Source of the DNA: Pseudomonas sp. R4-35-07 | Lineage (GTDB): Bacteria; Pseudomonadota; Gammaproteobacteria; Pseudomonadales; Pseudomonadaceae | Assembly: GCF_003852235.1 (NCBI RefSeq) | Contig: NZ_CP027732.1 | Coordinates: 4,588,001 to 4,652,000 of the forward strand | Length of the DNA stretch: 64,000 nt | Reading direction: 5' to 3' | Shown: positions 9,375 to 20,831 of the stretch, in pieces | Numbering within the stretch: the stretch's first letter is position 1 | Layout: each line of letters begins with the position of its first letter | Position numbers and translations under genes: made by a program | The notes under the pieces: generated by a model | Database searches by the model: none | Told to the model about the DNA's origin: nothing | Seen by the model: the letters and a program-made list of their open reading frames with translations, nothing else

Positions 9375-10325
9375 TCAAGCTTGCGGCCAAAATGCCCGAA
9401 TCCCCGCAACACCTTGCGCTCCAGCCGCCCAAGCCTGCTCCCGCTGCGCAGGCCCTACCCCGCCCAACAGAAACACCGGCTTGCTGAACCCACGGATCAG
9501 CTCGGCCGCCTGTTCCCAACCCAACGGCTGAGCCTCGGGATGAGTCTCGGTCGGCTGAACCGGCGACAGCGTGACGAAGTCCACATCCATCAACTGCGCC
9601 AGCGCCAGTTCTTCAGCGTTGTGACACGAGGCCGCCAACCAACGGTCCTTCGGCAGCGGTCGGCCCTTGCTCGCGTATTTACGCAATTGCGCCGAGGTCA
9701 TGTGCCAGCCTGCCGCTGGAAAATCCCCCAGCCATTCGAACGGCCCCTTGAGCATCAACTGCGCCTTGCCCGCACACAGCCCCACGGCGTCCACGGCGAG
9801 GTCGCGGTATTTAGGGTCGTAACCGTTGGGCGCGCGCAGTTGAACCAGTTTGATGCCACCGGCGATGGCTGTTTGAAGGCCACGCAGCAAGGGCGCGGTT
9901 TCCAGTTCACCGGGCGTGATCAGGTAGTCGGCCGGCAGACGGGCTGCCGCGACAATCGGCGCGTTAGCCGCTGGAAACTCATAGTTGACCAGATCCCGCG
10001 GGGTCACCCACTCCAGGGGCTGCCCTTCGACCCCATGGGGCTCGCCGGTAAACGCCGAGACCTCCCAGACATCCAGCAACACCTGCTTGTCCGGGTAGTC
10101 ATGCTGCACCTGGATCAACGGCCGCGCCGTGGTGACCTGGATGCCCAGCTCTTCCTGCAACTCGCGGGACAAGGCCGTGACGACTGACTCATCAGCCTCC
10201 ACCTTGCCGCCGGGAAATTCCCAGAGGCCACCTTGATGCTGGGTATCGGCGCGGCGTGCCAGCAGGATCCTGCCGTCGACACCGCGGATCACCGCTGCTG
10301 CTACATGCACTCGTTTCACCGCCAC
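9375..10325 (-). CDS. Nudix hydrolase fused to thiamine-phosphate-synthase-like domain
   Basis: The 316-residue fusion has two parts. Residues 1 to about 130 are a MutT-type Nudix domain with the box GGKVEADESVVTALSRELQEELG (G-x5-E-x7-RELxEE). Residues about 140-316 are a TIM-barrel domain of the TenI/thiamine monophosphate synthase family (LVQLRAP, LMLKG, GWHMTS, WLAASCHNAEEL, DFVTLSPVQPT, FLLGGVGP). The Nudix half probably removes oxidised nucleotides such as 8-oxo-dGTP. The second half probably does not make thiamine phosphate, and its role is unknown. The combination recurs in gammaproteobacteria. It lies downstream of argJ on the same strand, with a REP-like repeat between. Confidence 0.88.
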   Translation of the reverse strand: MAVKRVHVAAAVIRGVDGRILLARRADTQHQGGLWEFPGGKVEADESVVTALSRELQEELGIQVTTARPLIQVQHDYPDKQVLLDVWEVSAFTGEPHGVEGQPLEWVTPRDLVNYEFPAANAPIVAAARLPADYLITPGELETAPLLRGLQTAIAGGIKLVQLRAPNGYDPKYRDLAVDAVGLCAGKAQLMLKGPFEWLGDFPAAGWHMTSAQLRKYASKGRPLPKDRWLAASCHNAEELALAQLMDVDFVTLSPVQPTETHPEAQPLGWEQAAELIRGFSKPVFLLGGVGPAQREQAWAAGAQGVAGIRAFWPQA

Positions 10326-10348
10326 TGTTTCCTCTCGTTATAGCCCTT

Positions 10349-10446
10349 GTAGGAGCGAGCTTGCTCGCGAAGAACGTCAACGATAGCGCGTACATCCTGG
10401 ATAAACGCGGTGGCATTGAGTTTTTCGCGAGCAAGCTCGCTCCTAC
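10349..10446. repeat. REP pair, GAGCGAGCTTGCTCGCG type
   Basis: Two inverted copies of a 25-base palindrome are separated by about 50 bases. The left copy is TGTAGGAGCGAGCTTGCTCG (10349-10368) plus CGA, and the right copy ends GAGCAAGCTCGCTCCTACA. This is a different REP class from the GTGGGAGGGGGCTTGC pairs further right. It sits between the argJ stop and the Nudix gene start. Confidence 0.85.
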
Positions 10447-10448
10447 AT

Positions 10449-11666
10449 TCAGGTGCGATATTCCGCGTTGATCTTCACGTATTCGTGGGACAGGTCCGTG
10501 GTCCAGATGGTTTCGCTGCAGTCGCCGCGCCCCAACTCGATGCGGATGGTGATTTCTTCCTGCTGCATCACCGCCGAGCCCTGGGCTTCGGTGTAGGTGT
10601 CGGCACGGGCGCCACGGCTGGCAATGCACACGTCGCCGAGGAACACGTCGATCTTGCTCACATCCAGGTCAGGCACGCCGGCACGACCGACGGCTGCGAG
10701 GATACGGCCCCAGTTCGGGTCGGAAGCGAACAAGGCGGTCTTGATCAGCGGCGAGTGCGCCACGGTGTAACCCACGTCCAGGCACTCCTGGTGGTTGCCG
10801 CCGCCGTTGACTTCAACGGTGACAAACTTGGTAGCGCCCTCACCGTCACGCACGATGGCCTGGGCCACATCCATGCACACTTCGAATACCGCCTGCTTCA
10901 ATGCGGCGAACAGCGGGCCTTCGGTGGAGGTGATTTCCGGCAGGTTGGCTTGGCCGGTGGCGATCAGCATGCAGCAATCGTTGGTGGAAGTGTCACCGTC
11001 GATGGTGATGCGGTTGAACGACTTGTTGGCGCCGTCCAGCATCAGGCGTTGCAATACATCACGGGAGACTTTGGCGTCGGTGGCGATATAGCCGAGCATG
11101 GTGGCCATGTTCGGACGGATCATGCCTGCGCCCTTGCTGATACCGGTCACGGTGACCGTCACGCCATCGTGCACGAACTGCCGGCTCGCGCCTTTGGGCA
11201 AGGTGTCGGTGGTCATGATGCCGGTAGCCGCAGCCGCCCAGTTATCCACAGACAGGTCATCCAGCGCGGCTTGCAGGGCGCCTTCGATTTTCTCCACCGG
11301 CAGCGGCTCACCGATCACGCCGGTGGAATACGGCAGCACCTGGCTTGCGTCCACGCCGGTCAACTGGGCCAGCTTGGCGCACGTGCGCGCAGCAGCCACC
11401 AGGCCAGGCTCGCCGGTACCGGCGTTGGCATTACCGGTGTTGGTCAGCAGGTAACGAATCGACCCGGCCACACGTTGCTTGGCCAGGATCACCGGCGCAG
11501 CGCAAAAGGCGTTGAGGGTGAATACACCGGCGACGGTCGAGCCTTCGGCACAGCGCATCACTACCACATCCTTGCGCCCCGGGCGCTTGATGCCGGCCGA
11601 AGCGATACCGAGTTCAAAACCGGCGACCGGGTGCAATGTGGGCAAAGGACCAAGACCAACAGCCAT
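10449..11666 (-). CDS. argJ: Glutamate N-acetyltransferase / ornithine acetyltransferase
   Basis: The enzyme transfers acetyl from N-acetylornithine to glutamate, the recycling step of arginine synthesis, and may also use acetyl-CoA. The 405-residue product has the autoprocessing site in [12 protein letters not shown] (cleavage before a Thr makes alpha and beta chains) and the C-terminal NINAEYRT typical of the family. N-terminal motifs include [13 protein letters not shown]. It lies downstream of secA on the same strand but beyond the secA terminator, so it probably has its own promoter. Confidence 0.95.
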   Translation of the reverse strand: MAVGLGPLPTLHPVAGFELGIASAGIKRPGRKDVVVMRCAEGSTVAGVFTLNAFCAAPVILAKQRVAGSIRYLLTNTGNANAGTGEPGLVAAARTCAKLAQLTGVDASQVLPYSTGVIGEPLPVEKIEGALQAALDDLSVDNWAAAATGIMTTDTLPKGASRQFVHDGVTVTVTGISKGAGMIRPNMATMLGYIATDAKVSRDVLQRLMLDGANKSFNRITIDGDTSTNDCCMLIATGQANLPEITSTEGPLFAALKQAVFEVCMDVAQAIVRDGEGATKFVTVEVNGGGNHQECLDVGYTVAHSPLIKTALFASDPNWGRILAAVGRAGVPDLDVSKIDVFLGDVCIASRGARADTYTEAQGSAVMQQEEITIRIELGRGDCSETIWTTDLSHEYVKINAEYRT

Positions 11667-11727
11667 GTATGCGCTCCTTGAAATAGATGATGTGTGTGCC
11701 GTCGCTATCGACGGTGGGAATTAATGG

Positions 11728-11762
11728 CAAAACGCCGCGACGGCTGTTGCCGGTCGCGGCGT
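11728..11762 (-). terminator. Rho-independent terminator of secA
   Basis: A 10-bp stem (ACGCCGCGAC at 11732-11741 with GTCGCGGCGT at 11753-11762) is followed on the minus strand by TTTTGCC. It lies 28 bases beyond the secA stop. Confidence 0.75.
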
Positions 11763-11789
11763 GGGGTGTTGCAGCGTCAGGCGAAAATC

Positions 11790-14525
<2,736 letters not shown>

Positions 14526-14830
14526 ATCGGCAGGTTCTTCCACACATAGGGATGGAGGGCGCACCGTGAGTGGCCCGAGCAGCCCTCACGGCCGCATGCG
14601 AACGCGCATTCTACCCGGAATCGTGGGTGAGGAAAGTGGCGTTGTTCCCCGATGCGGGCACGGCGCTGTGAGAGGGCTTGTTTAAAATAAGGGCTTTTGC
14701 CGGAACTTCAACCCATCAAAGGCAGAAGTTACTTATTGATTTCATGAGAAAAGCCCTGCCCTTGCAGGGTCTCGGGGCTCACCGGCGCTTTCTGCTAAGA
14801 TGACGGCTCTGTTACTTAAGGTGTCTAGAC
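14526..14830. other. Divergent promoter region of secA and dciA
   Basis: These 305 bases lie between two divergent genes. I see no gene and no palindrome strong enough to name. Both promoters must lie here. Confidence 0.4.
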
Positions 14831-15286
14831 ATGGCATTTCGCCCTCTTACAGCCCGCGCTCCCGGCGTGTTGCTTCGCGAAGCCAAGCCGCTCAAAGCCA
14901 TCTTTGGCCACGCGCAACGCCTGGCGCATTTGCAACGCCTGCTCGAAAGTCAGCTGCAACCGGCCGCACGCGAACATTGTCATGTAGCGTCCTGGCGTGA
15001 AGGCAACTTGCTATTAATTGTCACTGACGGGCATTGGGCCACCCGCTTGCGTTATCAGCAAAAACGCTTGCAGCGCCAATTGATGGTGTTTGATGAGTTT
15101 GCCGGCCTGACGCGCATCCAGTTCAAAGTGCAGCCGCCTGCCGTGCTGCGAAGCCCGGCCGGACATACGCTGGACCTGTCGGAACAGGCAGCCGAAACCC
15201 TCCAGGCCACGGCCGAAGGGATCAGCGATCCGGGTTTGCGCGCGGCACTGGAGCGGCTGGCCGCCCATGCCAGGCCCAAACCCTGA
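14831..15286 (+). CDS. dciA: DUF721 / DciA-type protein
   Basis: The 151-residue product has an N-terminal basic DUF721 domain with LLIVTDGHWATRLRYQQKRLQRQL (residues about 57-80), the family core. A less conserved C-terminal half follows. Family members (DciA) act as replicative-helicase loaders or operators in bacteria that lack DnaC; Pseudomonas lacks DnaC. Location between secA and (outside this window) lpxC is common in pseudomonads. The start ATG at 14831 fits the family N-terminus. The protein is cytoplasmic and would bind DnaB and single-stranded DNA. Confidence 0.82.
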   Translation: MAFRPLTARAPGVLLREAKPLKAIFGHAQRLAHLQRLLESQLQPAAREHCHVASWREGNLLLIVTDGHWATRLRYQQKRLQRQLMVFDEFAGLTRIQFKVQPPAVLRSPAGHTLDLSEQAAETLQATAEGISDPGLRAALERLAAHARPKP

Positions 15287-15289
15287 GCC

Positions 15290-16768
15290 TTACTTGCGCT
15301 TGCTGCCACCCAGCAGCGAGCCCAACAAGCCGCGCACCAACTGCCGCCCCATCTGATTGGCGGCTTGCTGCATGGCGGATTTCAGCGCCTTGCCCGCCGT
15401 GGTACCCAGGAATGCACCGGCTTTGTCGGTGAAGCTGGGTTCTTCGGTCGCCGGCTTGGCCTCCTCGGTCGGCCCCAAGTCTTTACGCGCCATCAGCACT
15501 TCATAGGCTGACTCGCGGTCAATCGGCTTGTCATAGCGGCCCTGCAGCGGCGAACTGGCGATCAACGCCGCACGCTCGGCCTCGGTGAGCGGCCCGATCC
15601 GCGACTGCGGCGGTGCAACCAATACGCGCTGGACTACCTCCGGCGTGCCTTTTTCCTGCAAGGTACCCACCAACGCCTCACCGGTGCCCAACTCGGTCAG
15701 CACCGCCAAGGCATCGAATGCCGGGTTGGGCCGGAAACCGTCCGCCACCGCCCGCAGGGATTTTTGCTCTTTGGTGGTGAATGCGCGCAGGCCATGCTGG
15801 ATACGCAGCCCCAGCTGCGCCAGCACCGTGTCAGGCAAATCCCCCGGAGATTGAGTGACGAAGTACACCCCCACCCCTTTGGAGCGAATCAACCGCACCA
15901 CCTGCTCCAGACGGTCCTGCAACGCCTTGGGTGTATCGGCGAACAACAAGTGCGCCTCGTCGAAAAACAGCGCCAACAGCGGCTTTTCGGCATCACCGCG
16001 CTCCGGCAACTGCTCGAACAGTTCCGCCAACAGCCACAGCAGGAACGTGGCATAGACCTTCGGCGCGTCATGCACCAGGCGGCTGGCGTCCAGCAGGTGG
16101 ATACGGCCACGCCCATCGCTGGCGGGCTGCAAAATATCCTCAAGCTGCAGGGCCGGCTCGCCAAACAGGGCTTCGGCACCCTGCTGCTCCAGCACTGCCA
16201 GGCGTCGCAACAACGCCTGGCTGGAACCGGTGGTCATCAACGCCGCATCGTCGCCCAACAGTTCAGGGTGATAACGCAGGTGGTTGAGCAGTGCCTTGAG
16301 GTCTTTCAGGTCCAGCAGCAACAAGCCTTCACGGTCGGCCACCTTGAAAGTCGCGTACAGCGCCGACTGCTGGCTGTCGGTGAGTTCCAGCAGGCTGCCG
16401 AGCAACAACGGGCCCATTTCGCTGATAGTGGTGCGCAATGGATGACCGGACTGCCCGTGGATATCCCACAACGTAACCGGATAAGCCTTGGGCGTGTAAT
16501 TCAGGAAGGGCATCCCGGCAATGCGTTCGGCGACTTTGCCCTGGGGATTGGCCGCTGCGCCCAGGCCGCACAGGTCACCCTTGATGTCGGCGGCGAATAC
16601 TGCCACGCCGGCATCACTGAAGGCTTCCGCCAGGCGCTGCAAAGTGACGGTCTTGCCGGTGCCCGTGGCGCCGGCGATCAACCCATGCCGGTTGGCCAGG
16701 CGCATGGGCTGGGCGATGGGCTGGCCGTCTGGGCCGGCACCGATAAGCAGTTGTGTGGAGTCAGGCAT
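15290..16768 (-). CDS. HerA-like ATPase, DUF853 (YjgR) family
   Basis: The 492-residue product has Walker A GATGTGKTVTLQ (residues about 32-43), Walker B LLALFFDEAH (about 266-275) and the DUF853 features FAADIKGDLCGL and LWDIHGQSGHPLR. The C-terminus is variable and ends in a Gly-rich segment, VRGLLGSLLGGSKRK. DUF853 proteins are relatives of the HerA helicase and VirB4-type ATPases with unknown physiological role. The gene is convergent with dciA, with 3 bases between the stops, and divergent from the downstream chemoreceptor. Confidence 0.9.
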   Translation of the reverse strand: MPDSTQLLIGAGPDGQPIAQPMRLANRHGLIAGATGTGKTVTLQRLAEAFSDAGVAVFAADIKGDLCGLGAAANPQGKVAERIAGMPFLNYTPKAYPVTLWDIHGQSGHPLRTTISEMGPLLLGSLLELTDSQQSALYATFKVADREGLLLLDLKDLKALLNHLRYHPELLGDDAALMTTGSSQALLRRLAVLEQQGAEALFGEPALQLEDILQPASDGRGRIHLLDASRLVHDAPKVYATFLLWLLAELFEQLPERGDAEKPLLALFFDEAHLLFADTPKALQDRLEQVVRLIRSKGVGVYFVTQSPGDLPDTVLAQLGLRIQHGLRAFTTKEQKSLRAVADGFRPNPAFDALAVLTELGTGEALVGTLQEKGTPEVVQRVLVAPPQSRIGPLTEAERAALIASSPLQGRYDKPIDRESAYEVLMARKDLGPTEEAKPATEEPSFTDKAGAFLGTTAGKALKSAMQQAANQMGRQLVRGLLGSLLGGSKRK

Positions 16769-16974
16769 TTCGTCACCTTTGGTTAATCTTTAATGCAGCC
16801 AGGTCGATACAGACACTGTGAAACCCACAAAATCTAAAAACAGGACAGATATTTCCCACAGAGCCCCCCTGGCGCTAGCACTCGAAGTATCACACCTTTT
16901 TTTGACGCTGCCATTTTTGCGCATCCCCTAAAGACGCGCCTCGGATATCAAGACCTTAGCGGACCCTACAAGCC

Positions 16975-18864
16975 ATGAATAAAAACCTGCGCTTCAGCCA
17001 TAAAATTTTGCTTGCAGCCTCCCTTATCGTCATCGCCGCCTTTGCGTTATTTACCCTCTATAACGACTACCTCCAACGCAACGCGATCCGTGACGACCTC
17101 GATAACTACCTGCATGAAATGGGCGACGTCACCGCCGGCAGTATTCAGACCTGGCTCACCGGGCGCATCGCCCTGGTAGAAAATGCCGCGCAGAATATTG
17201 CCCTCAACCCCGAACCTTCGGTGGTTGCCAGCCTGCTGGAACAGAAAGCGCTGACATCGTCGTTCATGGCAACCTACGTCGGCGACAGCCAGGGCACCTT
17301 CACCATCCGCCCTGACAGCAAGATGCCCGACGGTTTCGACCCGCGCGTTCGCCCCTGGTACAAAGGCGCCCAGACCAGCAACGGCTCGACCTTGACCGAA
17401 CCCTATATCGACGCGGCAACGGGGCAACTGATTATTTCCATCGCCACCCCGAGTGCCAAGGCCGGCCAGAGCATCGGCGTGGTGGGCGGTGACCTGAGCC
17501 TGCAAACCCTGGTGGACAACATTGGCGCGCTGGATTTCGGCGGCATGGGCTACGCATTTCTGGTCAGTGCCGACGGCAAAGTGCTGGTGCACCCGGACAA
17601 GGCCCTGGTGATGAAGACCCTGGCTGACGTGTACCCGAAAGACACACCGAAGATCAGCGCTGCGTTCAGCGAAGTGCAGGCCAATGGCAAGACCAATATC
17701 GTCACCTTCACCCCGATCAAGGGCCTGCCATCGGTGAACTGGTACCTGGGTATTTCGGTGGATAAAGCCAAGTCGTTCGCCATGCTCAGTGAATTCCGCA
17801 CCTCGGCGGTCATCGCTACCATCATCGCCGTGGTGATCATCATCGCCTTGCTGGGCATGTTGATCCGTGTGTTGCTGCAACCGCTGCACGTGATGACCCG
17901 GGCCATGCAAGACATCGCCGACGGCGAAGGCGACCTGACCCGACGCCTGACCATCCAGAATAACGACGAGTTCGGCACCCTGGGTACTGCGTTCAACCGT
18001 TTCGTGGAGCGCATTCATACCTCGATCCGCGAGGTGTCGTCGGCTACCGAGCAAGTCAATGAAGTGGCACTGCGGGTGGTCAGCGCGTCCAACTCGTCGA
18101 TGGTCAATTCAGACGAACAGGCCAACCGCACCAACAGCGTCGCAGCTGCCATCAACCAATTGGGCGCTGCCGCCCAGGAAATCGCCCGCAACGCGGCGCA
18201 AGCCTCCAATCAGGCCAGTGATGCGCGGCATTTGGCCGAAGACGGCCAGCAGGTGGTCGAGCGCAATATCAAGGCAATGACCCAGCTGTCGACCATGATC
18301 AGCGCCTCCAGCACCAATATCGAGGCGCTGAACAGCAAGACGGTGAATATCGGCCAGATTCTTGAAGTGATCACCAGTATTTCCCAGCAAACCAACTTGC
18401 TCGCGCTCAACGCTGCCATCGAAGCCGCGCGTGCCGGTGAGGCCGGCCGCGGCTTCGCGGTGGTGGCCGATGAGGTGCGCAACCTGGCGCATCGCACCCA
18501 GGAATCGGCGCAACAGGTGCAGAAGATGATCGAGGAGTTGCAAGTCGGCGCCCGAGACTCGGTGAGCACCATGAGTGAAAGCCAGCGCCACAGCCAGGAC
18601 AGCCTGGAGATCGCCAACCTGGCCGGCGAGCGCTTGAACAGCGTGACTCAGCGCATTGGCGAGATCGACGGCATGAACCAGTCCGTGGCCACCGCCACCG
18701 AGGAGCAGACCTCGGTGGTGGAGTCGATCAATATGGACATTACCGAAATCAACACCCTCAACCAGGAAGGCGTGGAAAACCTGCAATCGACTCTGCGCGC
18801 CTGCTCGGACCTCGAACGGCAAGCCGCACGCTTGAAGCAAATGGTGGGCAGCTTCCGCATCTGA
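16975..18864 (+). CDS. Methyl-accepting chemotaxis protein, PctA-like dCACHE sensor for amino acids
   Basis: The 629-residue product has TM1 (11-29), a periplasmic double-CACHE domain (30 to about 273), TM2 (about 274-298), HAMP, and a signalling domain with the hairpin tip [19 protein letters not shown]. The ligand pocket carries Arg126, Trp128, Tyr129, Tyr144, Asp146 and Asp173, the positions that bind the amino and carboxyl groups of amino acids in PctA as I recall them. The residue at 121 is Phe where PctA has Tyr. L-amino-acid chemotaxis is therefore likely. No CheR-tethering pentapeptide is present at the C-terminus. A REP hairpin follows the stop by 6 bases. Confidence 0.88.
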   Translation: MNKNLRFSHKILLAASLIVIAAFALFTLYNDYLQRNAIRDDLDNYLHEMGDVTAGSIQTWLTGRIALVENAAQNIALNPEPSVVASLLEQKALTSSFMATYVGDSQGTFTIRPDSKMPDGFDPRVRPWYKGAQTSNGSTLTEPYIDAATGQLIISIATPSAKAGQSIGVVGGDLSLQTLVDNIGALDFGGMGYAFLVSADGKVLVHPDKALVMKTLADVYPKDTPKISAAFSEVQANGKTNIVTFTPIKGLPSVNWYLGISVDKAKSFAMLSEFRTSAVIATIIAVVIIIALLGMLIRVLLQPLHVMTRAMQDIADGEGDLTRRLTIQNNDEFGTLGTAFNRFVERIHTSIREVSSATEQVNEVALRVVSASNSSMVNSDEQANRTNSVAAAINQLGAAAQEIARNAAQASNQASDARHLAEDGQQVVERNIKAMTQLSTMISASSTNIEALNSKTVNIGQILEVITSISQQTNLLALNAAIEAARAGEAGRGFAVVADEVRNLAHRTQESAQQVQKMIEELQVGARDSVSTMSESQRHSQDSLEIANLAGERLNSVTQRIGEIDGMNQSVATATEEQTSVVESINMDITEINTLNQEGVENLQSTLRACSDLERQAARLKQMVGSFRI

Positions 18865-18870
18865 GGCGAA

Positions 18871-18898
18871 TGTGGGAGGGGGCTTGCGCCCTCCCACA
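18871..18898. repeat. Single REP hairpin
   Basis: TGTGGGAGGGGGCTTGCGCC followed by CTCCCACA forms one compact 28-base stem-loop, directly after the chemoreceptor stop. It belongs to the same family as the paired REP elements further right, but has no partner. It may serve as a transcription end. Confidence 0.8.
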
Positions 18899-18964
18899 GC
18901 CAATCTCGATCGAACATCTATCCCTTGCTCAGGTCCACGTAAAGGAGAGCAATGGATCGGAGGG

Positions 18965-20086
18965 ATGTTCATCGTGCATATCGCTGACATAACCATGTTC
19001 TACGCCCCGGCCAGCGGTGGCGTACGCACTTATCTGGACGCCAAGCACCGGCGCCTGGCGCTCAAGCCCGGGATTCGCCACAGCCTGTTGGTGCCTGGCG
19101 CCCATTTGAGCGAGCGGGACGGGATTTTCGAGGTGCCGGCGCCACCGCTGCCCTTCGGCAAGGGTTACCGCTTCCCCCTGCGCTTGGCTCCTTGGCGAAA
19201 TGTCCTGCACGATTTACAGCCGGATCTGATCGAAGTCGGCGATCCATACCTGACCGCCTGGGCCGCCCTCGACGCACGGCGCCAGCTGGATGTGCCGGTC
19301 ATCGGTTTTTACCACTCCGATCTACCGCTGCTGGTGCGTAACCGCATGGGCGCCTGGTTTACCCCCAACGTCGAAGCCTATGTCAGCAAACTCTATGGGA
19401 ATTTTGACCGAGTACTGGCCCCCAGCCAGGTGATGGCCGACAAACTCACCGGGCTTGGGGTGAAAAACGTCTTCGTACAACCCCTGGGCGTCGACCTGCA
19501 AACCTTTACCCCCGCCGTGCGCGACCCCGGCCTGCGCGCCGAACTGGGGATTGCTGAAGACACCCGGCTACTGATTTTCGCCGGGCGTGGTTCCAAGGAG
19601 AAAAACCTGCCGGTGCTGCTCAATTGCATGAAACGCCTGGGCGAGGGTTACCACTTGTTGCTGGTGGGCTCCGGCATGCCGGCCAGCGTGCCGGACAACG
19701 TCACCGTGGTCGATGGCTTCGTACCGGCCAATCATGTTGCCCGCTTGATGGCCAGCGCCGACGCGTTGCTGCACGGCGGCGACCAGGAAACCTTCGGCCT
19801 GGTGATTCTGGAAGCCATGGCCTGTGGCATCCCGGTGATCGCCGTTGCGGCGGGCGCTTTCACTGAGATCGTCGACGAGCGCTGTGGCCTGCTCTGCGCG
19901 CCCAACAACCCCAAAGCGATGGCCGATGCGGTACGCGAACTGTTCGGCGCCGACAGCCGTCGCCTCGGGGAGCAGGCTCGGCGTCATGTCGAACAGCAGT
20001 ATGCGTGGGATGCAGTAGTGGACAGCCTGCTGGGGCATTACCACGCCGTGCTGGGCACGCACAAACCGATGCTCGCCCATGGCTGA
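18965..20086 (+). CDS. GT4-family glycosyltransferase
   Basis: The 373-residue product has the two-domain GT-B fold. The N-terminal acceptor domain has the glycine motif ASGGVRTYL. The C-terminal donor domain carries FAGRGSKEKNLPVLL and the EX7E motif (ETFGLVILE) that holds the nucleotide sugar. It resembles GDP-mannose or UDP-glucose dependent transferases; sugar and acceptor are unknown. The start is uncertain: ATG 18965 has GGAGG almost touching it, whereas GTG 18974 has the same GGAGG at good distance. A mini-frame with its own AAGGAG precedes it (18952-18987). The last 8 bases overlap the deacetylase gene, so the three genes to 21928 form an operon. Confidence 0.85.
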   Translation: MFIVHIADITMFYAPASGGVRTYLDAKHRRLALKPGIRHSLLVPGAHLSERDGIFEVPAPPLPFGKGYRFPLRLAPWRNVLHDLQPDLIEVGDPYLTAWAALDARRQLDVPVIGFYHSDLPLLVRNRMGAWFTPNVEAYVSKLYGNFDRVLAPSQVMADKLTGLGVKNVFVQPLGVDLQTFTPAVRDPGLRAELGIAEDTRLLIFAGRGSKEKNLPVLLNCMKRLGEGYHLLLVGSGMPASVPDNVTVVDGFVPANHVARLMASADALLHGGDQETFGLVILEAMACGIPVIAVAAGAFTEIVDERCGLLCAPNNPKAMADAVRELFGADSRRLGEQARRHVEQQYAWDAVVDSLLGHYHAVLGTHKPMLAHG

Positions 20087-20831
20087 ACGTTCGGTCATGC
20101 TGGTGCTGCACGATGTGGCGCCGAACACCTGGGCCGATTACCGGCCTTTTGTCGAGGCCGTCGATGCCATCGGCAATGTGCCTATCACCTGGCTGGTGGT
20201 GCCGGACTTCCATCACCATAACGCCCTGGGCGCCCACGGTGATTTCCGGCGCCTGCTCGATAACCGCGTGGCAAAGGGCGATGAGCTCACCTTGCACGGT
20301 TACTACCACTGCGACGAACAACCCCGGCCGCGCACGCCAAAAGAATGGTTCATGCGACGCATCTATACCCATGAGGGCGAGTTCTACCAGTTGTCCGAGG
20401 CCGAGGCGTTGCAGCGCCTGAGTGACGGCATTGAGGTATTCCAGCGCAATGATTGGCCGCTGCAAGGGTTTGTCGCACCCGCCTGGTTGATGAGCGAAGG
20501 CACCCGGCTGGCGCTGCGCCAGTTACCGCTCGGCTATACCAGCGACCCGCAGCATTTGTATCGGCTGCCTGACTTCACGCGCATTCATGCCCCGGGCCTG
20601 GTGTGGAGCGCGCGCAGTGCGTGGCGCCGGGGCCTGTCCAAAGTGCTCAGCGACCGCCGCGAACAGCGCTGGCAGACGGCCCCGGTGATTCGGCTCGGCT
20701 TGCACCCCGTGGACATGCGCCACGAGTTTTCCCGCCATTACTGGCTACAAACCCTGCAGCGCCTGCTCGACGACGGACGCACGCCACGGACCAAGGCCGC
20801 CTGGCTGTCGACGCTGCCATGCGCCGACTGA
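20079..20831 (+). CDS. Polysaccharide-deacetylase-like protein, DUF2334
   Basis: The 250-residue product begins with the metal-binding strand VMLVLHDVAPNTW, followed by TWLVVPDFHHH, ELTLHGYYH (H-x3-H metal pair), GFVAPAWL and LGLHPVDM near residue 207. This is the DUF2334 branch of carbohydrate-esterase-4-like (beta/alpha)7 barrels, which remove N-acetyl groups from sugars. No signal peptide is present, so it acts in the cytoplasm. It overlaps the glycosyltransferase gene at its start and the flippase-like gene at its end. A joint pathway, for example deacetylation of a lipid-linked amino sugar, is inference. Confidence 0.82.
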   Translation: MAERSVMLVLHDVAPNTWADYRPFVEAVDAIGNVPITWLVVPDFHHHNALGAHGDFRRLLDNRVAKGDELTLHGYYHCDEQPRPRTPKEWFMRRIYTHEGEFYQLSEAEALQRLSDGIEVFQRNDWPLQGFVAPAWLMSEGTRLALRQLPLGYTSDPQHLYRLPDFTRIHAPGLVWSARSAWRRGLSKVLSDRREQRWQTAPVIRLGLHPVDMRHEFSRHYWLQTLQRLLDDGRTPRTKAAWLSTLPCAD

